Below are positions 21,801 to 32,222 of a DNA stretch of 32,222 bases, one piece after another. The stretch lies in contig NYXK01000053.1 of NCBI GenBank assembly GCA_002685535.1, positions 1 to 32,222 on the forward strand, in the 5' to 3' direction. The notes below the pieces were generated by a model that made no database searches, was not told the DNA's origin, and saw only the letters and a program-made list of their open reading frames with translations. Position 1 is the stretch's first letter; each line of letters begins with the position of its first letter. Source of the stretch: Deltaproteobacteria bacterium (lineage in GTDB: Bacteria > SAR324 > NAC60-12). Both the position numbers and the translations under genes were made by a program.

Positions 21801-24134
21801 GTCAAGCGATACGATGCCAGTGATGATGAGGACGGTGATGGAGTTACCACAGGACCTTCACATCCTAGTCTCGAATCTGACTCGCCCAGAACACCCAGTG
21901 ATGAGACGTTACCGAAAGCCGAAGGGTTCAATGGGCCTCCACCTCCACCTCCGCCGCCGCCTCCGATGCCAGGGCAAACTCCTGGTTTCGCTGGACCACC
22001 TCCCCCTCCACCACCTCCTCCACCACCTCCAGGAGCTCTTGGTGGACCACCGCCCCCCCCACCACCACCTCCTCCAATGCCTAATGGAATGATGCCGCCA
22101 CCACCTCCGCCGATGCCCGGAAAGAAATCTGGTGGCTTCTTAAATCAGCCCTCTTACAACGCTGCGCCCACGCTTGGTATGCCTGTTGCTAGACCGAAGA
22201 AGAAGCTAAAGGCACTTCATTGGGAGAAGGTCGATACTCCTATGACAACTCATTGGGCAGCGCATGCACCTACTGCGGCCGAAAAGGAAGAGAAATATGC
22301 CGAGCTTTCAAGAAAGGGTGTTTTGGACGAGGTTGAAAAGCTTTTCTTGGCAAAGGAGATCAAACAGATCGGCAAAGGCTCTGGCAAGAAGACGGACAAG
22401 AAGCAGATCATTTCTAGTGATCTGATGAGGACGTTCCGTAAGTATTGGAATCCATGGCTTCGAGTACAATGCTAATAATTTGCAGAAATTTCTCTCGCCA
22501 AGTTTTCGAACTACTCTGTGGAGAAGATCGTTCAAATGGTTATTCATTGTGACAAAGAAGTCCTGGATAACGCTGTCGTCATGGATTTCTTGCAGAAAGA
22601 AGACATGTGCAATGTGCCTGAGAATACCGCCAAGTTGATGGCACCCTACAGTAAAGACTGGACCGGACCCGATGCCAACAAAGACAGCCGTGAAATGGAT
22701 CCAACGGAGCTTACCCGAGAAGATCAGATCTACCTTCAAACAGCTTATGAGCTTCACCATTACTGGAAGTCAAGGATGCGTGCTCTGGCTCTGACTCGAA
22801 CCTTCGAGGCGGAATACGACGAAGTCTCAGACAAGTTGAAACAAGTTGTGGCTGTATCGGAATCGCTGCGAGATTCGGTATCTTTGATGAACGTCCTTGG
22901 ACTCATTCTCGATATTGGGAATTACATGAACGACTCAAACAAGCAAGCCAGCGGCTTCAAGCTGAGCTCTCTCGCACGACTCGGTATGGTGAAGGATGAT
23001 AAGAACGAGTCCACTTTCGCCGATCTGGTGGAGCGTATCGTCCGAACGCAATATCCAGAGTGGGAAGGCTTCACAGACGACATTGGAGGAGTCGTCATAT
23101 CGCAGAAGTTGAATGTCGAGCAACTTCAACTTGACGCAAAGCGTTACATTGACAACATCAAGAATGTCCAAATGTCACTGGACTCTGGTAACTTGAGTGA
23201 CCCGAAGAAGTTCCATCCTCAAGATCGCGTTAGCCAAATCGTACAACGGTCCATGAAGGATGCAAGAAGGAAGGCCGAGCAGATGCAACTCTACCTTGAG
23301 GATATGATCCGAACCTACGACGACATCATGGTCTTTTATGGTGAAGACCCTGCTGATGAAAATGCACGACGCGACTTCTTCTCCAAACTTGCCATATTCG
23401 TCACAGAGTGGAAGAAGTCAAGAGAGAAGAACATTGTTCTTGAAGCCACCCGCAAAAGGAATGAAGCATCAATGAAGCGCAAGCATGCTCAACTCAAGGT
23501 CACTGGATCATCAGATGGAAGCGCACCGCCATCGCCTGTCTCCACTGGTGCCATGGACTCTTTACTGGAGAAGTTGCGTGCTGCAGCTCCACAAGCACGG
23601 GACCAAAGGGATCGGAGAAGGAGGGCTCGCCTGCAAAACAGGTATCAAGTGCGTGTCGCGTCCGGACAGAAAATTCCCGATCCAGACGAGATTCCAGAGG
23701 TGGAGGATGCTTTGAAAAGTCCCGAGTCTATCAGTACCGAAGGGCTCGTAAGTCCCGAGTTGATTGCTCCGAAAGAAGGCTCCGAAGATGATATTGCTGA
23801 GCGTGCCGCTCTGCTACTGCAAGGAATGAGGGGCACGGATGGTGCCAATGATGCTGAGGAGACCGAGCGAAGAGATAGCATGAGACGAGCACGCCGGCGT
23901 GACAACGCCGAGGAAGAACGAAAAGCTCGACGAAGACGCCGAGAGAAGGCCTCCAGCGTCTCTGAACCTCTGGATGGCGATACAGTCCTGGAAGAGGAGC
24001 CAGACACGCCACAAACGGCAGAAGCACCCGCTTCTGAAGATGGCGATAAAGAGAAGGTGCCCACGCCCACCACGGTGGTGAGCCCACCCAGCCCCGACGG
24101 CTCGAAAACCAAACCTATAGAATTGGAAGAATGA
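18870..24134 (+). CDS. sepA: Diaphanous-type formin (SepA/Bni1 orthologue)
   Basis: Nucleates and elongates actin cables and the cytokinetic ring at hyphal tips and septa, acting as a Rho/Cdc42 effector. Two exons, 18870-22437 and 22486-24134; the 48-base intron (GTAAGT, GCTAATAA, TTGCAG) rebuilds MRTF-Q-ISLAKFS. 1738 aa, close to family size. Domains: disordered Ser-rich N-terminus (1-~275); GTPase-binding/FH3 armadillo region (~280-690; for example VIEELFLALMQKRGWHNLP); coiled coil (~730-830); FH1 with four poly-Pro tracts (~1022-1085) for profilin binding; FH2 (~1108-1520; LKALHWEKVD, DIGNYMND, ASGFKLSSLARL). A DAD-like autoinhibitory motif follows at ~1545 (MDSLLEKLRA, then RRRRARLQNR). 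The tail is acidic/basic low complexity. All elements are intact. It is divergent from the membrane-protein gene and has a long leader with a UTR intron and an upstream ORF. Confidence 0.97.
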
Positions 24135-25411
24135 GTGAGTGAAGAATGATGCGGCACGAGATTTGACAGGTATGGCTTTTTAATGTCTAGTTTTGTTTCT
24201 CTCTCGAACAAGAGAGAGAATAGGAGTGGAGTGTAGACGGGGATGTCTCTTTCTCTCGTTTGATGCAGTTCCCTTTCTCCTTCTGAATGAGCTTGCTTAA
24301 GCGTGTATGGTACGCAATGCTCGAATTTTGTATCTAGGTTCGGCTTGAGGTTGTTCTATAGGGTTTTTGGGCTCGGCTTGACTTGGCTGGGGAAGGAGAT
24401 GAGAGATGGAAAGCTCGAGGAGCGAAGCGATTGGGACTTGTAGTATATGGTGTGGTGTGGCCTCGATCGCTTGAGAGCAGGGAGATGTACCAGAAGAGGA
24501 GAGTTGTACGATGAAGAGGCGAGAAGTCACAAGTCTTGGGTTGAACTGAGATAGCATGGGAAGGAAATACCAAGCTGGAGGAGTGTACTTCATACCATGC
24601 CGTGCCTTATTGTTGCTTTTTTCTCTCTCTGCATAGCGTGCGGCGAGGGCTTTGGTTGTTTGATACTTTGTAAGTGGAGGAAGGGAAAGGGCGCATACCT
24701 TGAGTGCAATGGAATGAGATGTCGTTGGAACATGTTTATATTTTCTTTTGGCATTGTGATATGATGTGACGTGTGATGAATCTTATGGGAAGTCTCCCTC
24801 TCATTCACCTGAATCCCTTGGGCATTTCGTAGTGAGTGCAACTCGATGTTGATATTGACTTCTAAGCGAGTATTGCTTATCCCTGCGAGAATCTGAGCTC
24901 AATCTTCGTTCTCACCTCCATACTTGACACGCGCGCCATTGATCTGTGTGAGGACACTTACTATTCATCTCTATCCCGTGTTTGATTTCTCTCCAAAGAA
25001 GTGCTAAGCAAAGAGGGCATTCACCCGGAAAAAGAGCGCGAGGAAGTAGCTAGGGTGGACTGGCTGCGAGGAGGTGGAAAGCGAGTCTCATTTTCCTCGA
25101 GATGCTTCTTTCTTGGAAGAACAACAGAGCAACGAAGCACCCACACAACGGGGTCGAAATATTTTGCAACGTGCCATACGCAACTCAACCTCAGGGGCAT
25201 ACTTGCTACCCAAGGAGGAGAGTCAAGAGATTTCGGTGAGTCATTGAGGTATTTCGATTCTTTCTGGTGGGGAATGTGAGAGGCTAGATGTTTTTACCCA
25301 GTGATGGTGTTGGCTGTCTGCGTCTTGGGAGATTTGAGCAGGTGTTGTTCTCTGGCTGACTATTCCATAGAAGAGAGCCCTCGGCTCATCAAGAACGTAT
25401 CGATAATCACA
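24135..25411. other. Formin 3' flank and upstream region of the DUF7918-like gene
   Basis: About 1.3 kb. The first part is the formin 3' UTR with a small hairpin. The remainder has scattered open frames with no motif. The 25,301-25,411 stretch is open in the DUF7918 frame but precedes the conserved MAIL start, so I treat it as leader. Confidence 0.5.
24197..24220. repeat. Perfect 9-bp inverted repeat (hairpin) after the formin stop codon
   Basis: TTCTCTCTC, a 6-base loop (GAACAA) and GAGAGAGAA form a perfect stem 63 bases after the stop. It lies in the probable 3' UTR. Function unknown; the arms are simple CT/GA sequence, so chance is possible. Confidence 0.55.
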
Positions 25412-27186
25412 ATGGCGATCTTGACTGAACACCGGGACAAGTACGAGGTCCGAATCAAGAGATACCCAGATGGCACGTACTTCGATGAATATGAGGCTAC
25501 CAAGCCTCGAGGGGTCAATAAAGATCGCATCGTCAATCGGCGCAACCGATACATCGTGGGAGAAGAGGGAACGACTTATACTATCGAAGTGACGTTACAC
25601 GAGGGCTTCGATTTTGGAACTTACTCAGACGCCCACGTGCAATTATTTGTGCCTGAAGCTGATGGGTGCGTTTGCTATATGAACATCAAAAAGCCAAATT
25701 CTCAGAGAGAATCGTCACCAGACTTGACGTCATCGGAAGAAGACAACTCAAATAATAGCAAGTACATAATCGCCAAAGACATTGTTGAGGAACTACAGTT
25801 TGCAGATGTCAAGGTGGATGGGCGTACGATTTTGAAGTCAAGGTTTACCTTCCGGGGCCTTGCCACAGGTTGGTCCGTCTAAACTCCATAAAGCGCAACT
25901 GTATTGATTTCAGCTATAGACGAGAAGCTGGAGAAAGAAACAGATGTTGCTGGCATTGAGCCAGAGAGTCTGGGTCATTTCTATGTCAGAGTCTGTAAAG
26001 TCAAATGGACGAGGACAAAGCTCTCGGATAACGAGTACATGGAAGCCAAGAGAGCAGCGCGTGATAAACGATCACGCTTACAAGATGCGTTGTCGGCAAA
26101 GTCGGAAAGTAAGACTGTCTGGGATGCTACAAAGGTGGACGAAGATAGCTTCGAGAAGGATGGGATTGCTTTTGGCCTCGGGTATGTTTAATCTAGGTGC
26201 TTTCGTTCCGACATCGTGCAGCGCTTACCATTTACCGTAGCTTCACTGGTGGGAGACCGCAACCCAGCAGGCCAGACTTTATGCGAGAGCCTATTTCCCG
26301 CTACAAAAGCGTGGTCGAGCAGCATCTTGACAAGGATTTCTACTTCTATTACCGAACTGCTGGTAACTATACCAAGACGGGCACCGAAAATGTAAGTCTG
26401 CTAACTAGTTACAGAGTTCCTCGAGTTCAAGAATATCCTGAAGTGCCCAGTGCCTCTGTACTGCTTTGCGTGGAAGCAACTAACAGATTGGGAGCGCAAA
26501 TCAGCTCTGTCTGAGCTCCAGAAAGTCAACAAGGAATATGTCCATCAGGCGCGTGAAGCTGAACATGGCGAGATCCATGCGCGGCCAAGTAACAATGGCC
26601 ATAGGGAAGATGACCTTCCCGAGTGGCGAAGCTGGGCCCGGATGTATGCTAGAGAGAGACAAGCAGCATTTGAAACTCTGAAGGTTGGTCCCCGCCACTT
26701 CATTGTCCTTTAAAGATCTAATGCTGCGCCCAGAAAGCCAACAAGGTGTACGAAAGAGGAGAAGTCCCCGGTGAGCCAGACGAAATCAACGACAAGGCCA
26801 ATCCCGTCATCATTGATGATGAGTCTGAACCGGAAGATCAGAAGCCGGCCGTCAAGCGGGAGCGCTCCCCGGTAAATATCATGGATGCTACTTCCGATGA
26901 GGAACATAAGTCTAAGTTGAAGATTAAGAAAGTCAAAGTTAAGAACGAGCCCATAGACGTTGACGCTCGAGCTGCCAAGAAGTCCAGGCTTGCACAGGAT
27001 TCCGGACAACAAGGTTCACCTGGCGTCGATGACTCCGATGATGAATTGGAGAGAAAGATGGAGAAAGCGAGAAAACTGGCTGAGGATATCGAAATTGAGG
27101 AGCGCTTGGCAAATATGAAGCGCGAGCAGAGAGCTCTGGAGGCGGAGATTGAGGCGGCTAAGAAGAAGAAGAGCAGCAGGAAGTAG
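25412..27186 (+). CDS. DUF7918-like protein with SUMO-motif-rich tail
   Basis: Unknown function; the N-terminal domain resembles fungal DUF7918 proteins. Five exons: 25412-25868, 25914-26181, 26241-26362, 26415-26683 and 26734-27186. Introns are 45, 59, 52 and 50 bases and all phases agree, giving 522 aa. The start is chosen at MAILTEH because the decayed paralogue downstream begins MAVLWEG at the same point. N-terminal features: YEVRIKRYPDG, RYIVGEEGTTYTIEVTLHEGFDFG, then FYFYYRTAEFLEF (rebuilt by intron 3) and DLPEWRSWARMYARERQAAFE. The tail has NPVIIDDESE (a SUMO-interaction-like hydrophobic core plus acids), AVKRE and KVKNEP (psi-K-x-E-like), and a C-terminal Lys/Glu coiled coil ending KKKKSSRK. 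Nuclear location is inferred from the basic stretches. Confidence 0.75.
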
Positions 27187-27849
27187 GGGAGAACAATTCA
27201 CAAATCGCTGGTGGATATTTCATGGGAGCTCATGGGTGGTTGTACTATTTCTTTAAGGGAGTTACGGGAGCGTTGCTGGGTGTTTACGTCTCGTTTGAAC
27301 GGGACGAGACTCGAACAGCTCTGTGCTCTTCCCCGACTCTGGGAAGCATTCAAAATGACTTCCACGTTGCTACGGGTCCATAATACATCAAAAATTCATA
27401 GAGAAATAGCATAGAACGAATCACACTGGAATGGAAGACTTTGAAGTAGCGGGAATGTCCTCTCCACGTGATGTTCTCCACTTGTGTTGACCTTCGCTTC
27501 CATCCTCCACCCCGAAAACAAACAAATCTTGAAAGATTTCGCGAGGCCGCACCATAGTTCCATACCTTCACAAGACGTCAGTCATCACCTGTGACGCATT
27601 GCTGAGTGCTACCCGTAAGGTGAGTCGTCCCTTCTTTGTTCCGCGAAGCTAAGCGCTTGCTTACCTTCTACCTGTCTGTGGGCCTTCACTTCCTGGCTTG
27701 AATCAGAGGCGAACAGAGGAAAGGTAAATACGATCTCGCTGACATCACTTTCTCCGGGCACGAAGACCTCCTCTTGACTTTTGGCACATTGCTGAATCCG
27801 AAACCACCATCTTACAACATCGTCGCCACAAGCCCAGCTCATCAACAGC
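27187..27849. other. Spacer between the tandem DUF7918-like genes
   Basis: Presumed 3' flank of the first copy and promoter of the second. No gene or clear repeat was recognised; the open frames are short and unremarkable. Confidence 0.5.
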
Positions 27850-29500
27850 ATGGCAGTTCTCTGGGAAGGACCCAATCAATATACAGTTCGTATTCTGAGA
27901 CGACCACAAAATAAAATTTTCGCCGAATACGTCAAGATCGGAGAGCGGGAGAAGCTCGATGCTAGGGAGTGCGATCGCTACATTGTGGGTAAGCCTGGTC
28001 AAGCATGTGAAGGTCACGATAGCGACAGGCTTCGAATGGGGAGACTACGAAACACTTCAAGCTCCATTGTACTTCCTAAGTCAGCAACCAGCTATCCCAG
28101 TTGCCGCGATTACATTCGGTAAATCTGAGAATGGAAAGAGCATATCCCATGATGGGCTCACGCACATCTTGGATCGTATCAACGTGGATTGCTACAGGGA
28201 CAGTATCTTGAATGCTCCATTCACGATCAAATCACTGCAAATAGGCAAGTATACAGATTGAGACAAGGTACATCGCTAATCATTTCACAGATGAGGGCCT
28301 TTCGGATGAAGCAGACATACTTGGCGTCGATCCCCGTACGATAGGCTCGTTCACTATCCAAATATGGCGAGTTAGAACCTCAGCAGATACCAGACTTTGC
28401 AAGAAGGGCTTTCTAGAGGACGGGATAAAATCTTTTAACACAGCCAAAATTGATCCCAAAAACTTCAAGAAGCATGGCATCGCCTACTCTACCGGGTAAG
28501 TAGTGGCACACGGCATTTCTGTTTGCCAATACTCAGACAATACAGGTCAGATGGCCCGCGAGTGAAAACACCAACCGTCCGCATTGTTCTCCCCGCATCG
28601 TACGACGCAAGTCCAGTGATGACATTTCGATTCCAATACCATGCCAAAATTTGGTATAATCCTAGCTGAGAGACATTATACGGAGCATTGACTTGACGTA
28701 GAATACCTTTCGCAGCTTAGCATTGTTCCGTACCCTCCACCTCTTTACCATTACGGATGGCACTTGCTCAACGGCGCAGAGCGGAGAGCTGCCTTCGACG
28801 ATGTCCAAAGAATCAACAAGAGCGAATTCAGAGCGCGTTCAGGCTTGTCGCCAGCAGATGAATATGATCGTAGGGAATGGCGCTCTTGGTGTGCGCTGGC
28901 TGTTGGCCAGAGAAAGTACACATACGAGAAATTGCAGGTCGTGAAAGCACGACTAAGTCAGGGGAACTATTGCTGACGCTTATTGCAGAAAGAATACAAG
29001 AGTATGAGAGGGGAGAAGTCCAGACCCAGATGTCAATGGTTCCATCACACAGGTTCATCATCATAGATGATGATCGCCCCGAGATTGGACACACCATCTC
29101 CTCGAAGGCCCGCAACGTAAAGGTCATGCTTCCAACAGCAGTGGCCCAAGATAACACTGTAAAGGTGAAGCAAGAGCCGGTTGACAGCGATACAGAGGAT
29201 GTGGATGATCATTCAAGAAAGCCACATCGTCACGTTGCGATCACGCAAGAGCGGATCGACGTTGATGAGCTTGAGGACCAGTAGCCCATTTTGTTACCAG
29301 CACCAACTATAAAGCATGAGCTACCAAAGAAGAAGCCACGATGAGTAAAGCGCGTCAAGGTGGAGGACGAGTATGACATGGTGGATTTGACTTCGGCCGA
29401 GACGGAAAGCCAACCAGCGAAGCGAATCAAGGTTGAGCGGGAAGTGGAAATCGTTGACTTGTTGGAAACTCAAGAGCTCAAGTCAGAATCGAAGGGATAG
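27850..29500 (+). pseudogene. Decayed tandem paralogue of the DUF7918-like gene
   Basis: Aligns with the upstream gene in domain order and intron positions: MAVLWEGPNQYTVRI / RYIVGKPGQ / VKVTIATGFEWG / LGVDPRTIGSFTIQIW / KKHGIAYSTG / MTFRFQYHAK / PLYHYGW / WRSWCALAVGQRKYTYEKLQ / YERGEV. Introns at 28245-28290 (a GC-AG type, GCAAGT donor) and 28496-28545 (GTAAGT) are in phase. Lesions: a frameshift near 28000 between YIVGKPGQ and VKVTIAT; a phase break at the third intron (about 28655-28700), where splicing creates a stop; another at the fourth (about 28940-28990); in-frame TAG at 29282-29284 and TGA at 29342-29344. Protein-like sequence continues in the same frame past both stops to the TAG at 29498-29500. 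I infer a pseudogene, with the intact copy upstream as functional. Confidence 0.75.
29348..29491 (+). repeat. Two 24-residue imperfect repeats (SUMO-site plus SIM-like unit)
   Basis: Unit 1 starts KRVKVEDEYDMVDLT and unit 2 starts KRIKVEREVEIVDLL. Each is 72 bases and they are back to back in the decayed tail of the second DUF7918-like gene. Each couples a psi-K-x-E string (VKVE, IKVE) to a hydrophobic-acidic core (MVDLT, IVDLL) 8-9 residues later. Confidence 0.7.
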
Positions 29501-30060
29501 GTCGAAGTTAGCAGTGGCTTCGAAACATTATGGGATTTGTTGGGCGGGGTATGCTGCGATATTCATGGATCGAGTGGCGGGTCTTAAGCTTTATGCTTTG
29601 GCATTACGAAGATGCCGTATTATGGGTACGATTTCCAAAGTAGGGTCTTACTTTGTCTTAAGAAGACAGGAGAATTTAGACCCCAGAAATAAATGCAAGA
29701 TTCCAATCACATGCTTCCCAAATCACGAGATGTGAAACCCCTCGCCAAGTCAACAAGAAGGTGCGAATCTATCAAGCTCGCATTTAGCCGCCATCCATCA
29801 CGCCGGCACTTTCTCCTCCTCATTCAACCCCGCCATCAGCTATCTAACCAAACAATGGAAGGCATGACGACTCGGCGAGCACTTGCGAGCCGTGGCATAC
29901 ATCCGTAGTCGACCCACTCTTGGGTTTAGGTTCGTATATATCCAGAACCCGGGGTATTATTGTCCGTAAACCTCTCCGTCATACAATTCCTTGAATCTCA
30001 TTCATTCTTCATTACGATCATATCTTTCTGTCCTAGCAAGAATTAATCCGGACAAGCAAA
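29501..30060 (+). promoter_or_regulatory. Upstream region of the DUF2264 gene with candidate TATA box
   Basis: The region from the decayed paralogue to the DUF2264 start. TATATAT at 29935-29941 lies about 120 bases before the ATG, a plausible core-promoter position, and is followed by a pyrimidine-rich leader. No other gene is seen. Confidence 0.45.
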
Positions 30061-32222
30061 ATGGCTCAATCCAAACAATTGGTCTTGGGCTACGATAGTG
30101 TCCATCCCTTCTCTAAAGTCAAGATTAGTGATCGAGAGTCTGTTCAGGAATTGTTGAAGACATTACTTGATCCTTTGAAGGCACATTTCTCTCCTCTGAA
30201 AGCGAGAATCAGAGTCCCGGGTGGAACGGCTGTGAGATTCGATCAGACTGCTGCTGAAGTTGAGGGGATTTGGAGACCGGCGTGGGGATTAGCTGCGTTG
30301 CTGGCTGGAGGTGGCACGTATGATGGGACAGACTTGTGGATTGAAGCTGTGAAGCAGGGTGGGTTTCTCGTCAACATCTCGAAGTTCAGAGAAATGAAGA
30401 CCAGAATTAATGATGTAATGAATAGGAACAAATCCCGAGAGTGCCGAGTATTGGGGTGACCCAAGAGACAATGACCAGAGAATGGTGGAGATGTGTCCGA
30501 TGGGATTCACTCTTGCTGTTGCTCCCGTGTTTTGGGAATCTCTGAGTGAGAAGGAGAGAATCAATGTGGAGAGGTGGTTGGGAAACAGTATCAACGAGAA
30601 GAAGTAGGCTCCACATTACAATTGCGAGATGAAGCTAATGACGAGCAGCATGCCAAATACCAATTGTTCGTATTTCATCTCTTTGTGATGATACTGGATC
30701 GTGCTCTGGCTCGAGAAAAATCCACTGACCGCGCATCCAGGGCTATGGTTTCGAGTCTTTGCAAATCTCGGTCTGAAGAAGAATGGTGGCAAGTATTCGC
30801 AAGAAAAGATCGAACAAGATATCATCCATTTAAACTCATTCTTCAGAGGTGAAGGCTGGTCCAATGATGGACCTGTAGGTGTCTGGCAACAGGATTATTA
30901 CAGCGGAAGTTTCGCCATCCAATTCCTGCAACTCCTGTACGCCAAACTTGCCGGAGACGATGATCCAGCAAAAGCTACTGAGTTCAGGAAGAGAGCTCAG
31001 GACTATGCCTCAGACTTCGTACACTACTTTGATGAAGAGGGTAGAGCTACACCATTTGGCCGAAGTGTCGGATATCGATTTGCCATGGCTGCCTTCTGGG
31101 GAGCATGTGCATACGCCGATATTGAGCTTCCTGCTCCTTTGACCTGGGGAATTGTAAAGGGTCTCTTGCTGAGAAACCTGCGCTGGTGGCAAACACAACC
31201 GGATATCTGGAGTCCGACAGGAACTTTGACTGTTGGATATTGTTTCCCAAATATGTATATGGCGGAGAACTACAACTCTCCCCAAAGTCCTATGTGGGCC
31301 TGTCTCGCATTCATATGTTTGGCAGTTCCGAAGGACCATCCATTTTGGACATCAGAGGAAGAGCCATATCCAACGCAACTGGTCCCGAAAGTCAAGGCTC
31401 TGAAGCACCCAGGTCACATTATCAGCTATCTCGGTGGCCATCGCCTGATTCTCTCGTCTGGACAAGCTTGTAGCTACCCGATGAAAGGCACTCATGCAAA
31501 ATATGGAGCTTTCGCTTACAGCAGTGCTTACGGATACTCGGTGCCTACTGGATGCTACACACTGGAGCAATTTGCTCTCGCTTCACAGCTCGGACTGTCA
31601 GATGATGGAGGCGATATCTGGAAGACTCGTCGCATCTGTGAAGAGGCCGTGATCGAGACGCATGAGGACCAGCCAGTCTTGAAGTCCATTTGGAAGCCAT
31701 TCCCAGACGTCAAAATCAAGACATACCTCCTTCCACCTGTAGAGGCAACTCCGAACTGGCATCTACGAGTCCATAAGATCGAGGCTGGGCGTGAAGTCAT
31801 GACTGCAGATGGAGCCTTTGCGATCTATAACGAGACGAAGCCGAATGGTCGATACCTCGATCTCTACAGCTCCAAGACTTTCGAAGGGACCTTGCCAAAA
31901 ATAATCGGAAATTACGATCTCAACACCCCAGAAGGGAGTTCGCCAGGAGCAGTCGGCGCTTTTGCCGTGTCCAAGGGAGCTGTTGGCATTGTTGCGCGTG
32001 AAGCTGATACGCAAAGAGTTGCGATGCATGTGAATGCTGATCCAAATTCGAACATTGTCGAGAGCAGGACTATCATTCCAACTCTTCAGCATACCATTAA
32101 GAAGGGTGAAACTGTCTGGTATGTGACGGCAATTTACGCGAAGCCGTCAGGAGAAAAGGTGAAGCCGTCAGCATATCTCGATGGCTGGGACAGCAAACCT
32201 GCCGTTCCACAATGGCTGGCAG
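30061..32222 (+). CDS. DUF2264 family protein, 3' end beyond the window
   Basis: Function unestablished; the family is usually described as a predicted all-alpha, possibly carbohydrate-active enzyme. Exons: 30061-30358, 30426-30603, 30649-30665 (17 bases) and 30741 to the window edge; introns are 67, 45 and 75 bases, all in phase. The splices rebuild [15 protein letters not shown], then [27 protein letters not shown], matching the family; the micro-exon encodes MPNTN. About 658 residues are in the window, and exon 4 alone is open for 1482 bases. Landmarks: [121 protein letters not shown]. No disruption is seen and there is no signal peptide. Continuation past 32222 is certain, since there is no stop. 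Confidence 0.9.

Noticed and set aside
23645..24211. 188-codon Ser-rich minus-strand frame opposite the formin tail
   Set aside because: Antisense shadow of the formin's Glu/Arg-rich 3' coding region.
26363..26414. A 23-25 base intron (GTAAGT...TTACAG) in the DUF7918-like gene
   Set aside because: Too short and out of phase. The donor 28 bases upstream (GTAACT) gives a normal 52-base intron in phase.
1..32222. A biosynthetic or defence gene cluster, CRISPR array, or intact transposon
   Set aside because: No backbone synthase, transposase, reverse transcriptase, long terminal repeats or spaced direct repeats were seen; the accessory genes do not form one pathway.

Overview
The window is nuclear DNA of a filamentous ascomycete. 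Genes lie on both strands and carry short spliceosomal introns of about 43-118 bases with GTAAGT-like donors, CTAAC/CTGAC-type branch points and CAG/TAG acceptors. There are long 5' leaders and no operons. The formin N-terminus and the mix of accessory families look most like a leotiomycete (Helotiales-like), but that placement is an impression, not a measurement.

Layout. Positions 1-10,390 are an accessory zone dominated by damaged genes. It holds the tail of an unknown gene (2-229) and a multi-frameshift remnant of a fungal integral membrane protein family (763-2077, minus). Next come a DHCR24-like FAD oxidoreductase pseudogene with at least three frameshifts and two nonsense codons (3150-4673, plus) and a type-B carboxylesterase with intact catalytic residues but a frameshifted C-terminus (5579-7203, plus). 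The zone ends with a short SDR remnant (7541-7903, minus), a small multi-pass membrane protein (7949-8611, minus) and an unrecognised gene (9105-9960, minus).

Positions 10,387-24,134 are a conserved core with intact frames. It contains a PYP1-type HAD phosphatase (minus), a three-exon fungal transcription-factor-like protein (minus), a RING-variant protein (plus), a single-pass membrane protein (minus) and a complete SepA/Bni1-type diaphanous formin (plus, 1738 aa). The last two are divergent and share a repeat-rich intergenic region. The formin leader carries a clear 5'-UTR intron and a 6-codon upstream ORF.

Positions 25,412-32,222 are a second accessory zone. It holds a tandem pair of DUF7918-like genes, the first intact with five exons and the second a decayed paralogue. 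Both have lysine-rich acidic tails containing SUMO-acceptor-like and SUMO-interaction-like motifs. It ends with the first two thirds or more of an intact DUF2264 gene that runs off the window and contains a 17-base micro-exon.

The genes do not form an evident pathway or biosynthetic cluster. The main story is selective gene decay: conserved genes read cleanly over long exons while interspersed accessory genes carry several independent lesions. The most original signals are the SUMO/SIM-like repeat in the DUF7918 pair, the DUF2264 micro-exon, and the decay pattern itself.
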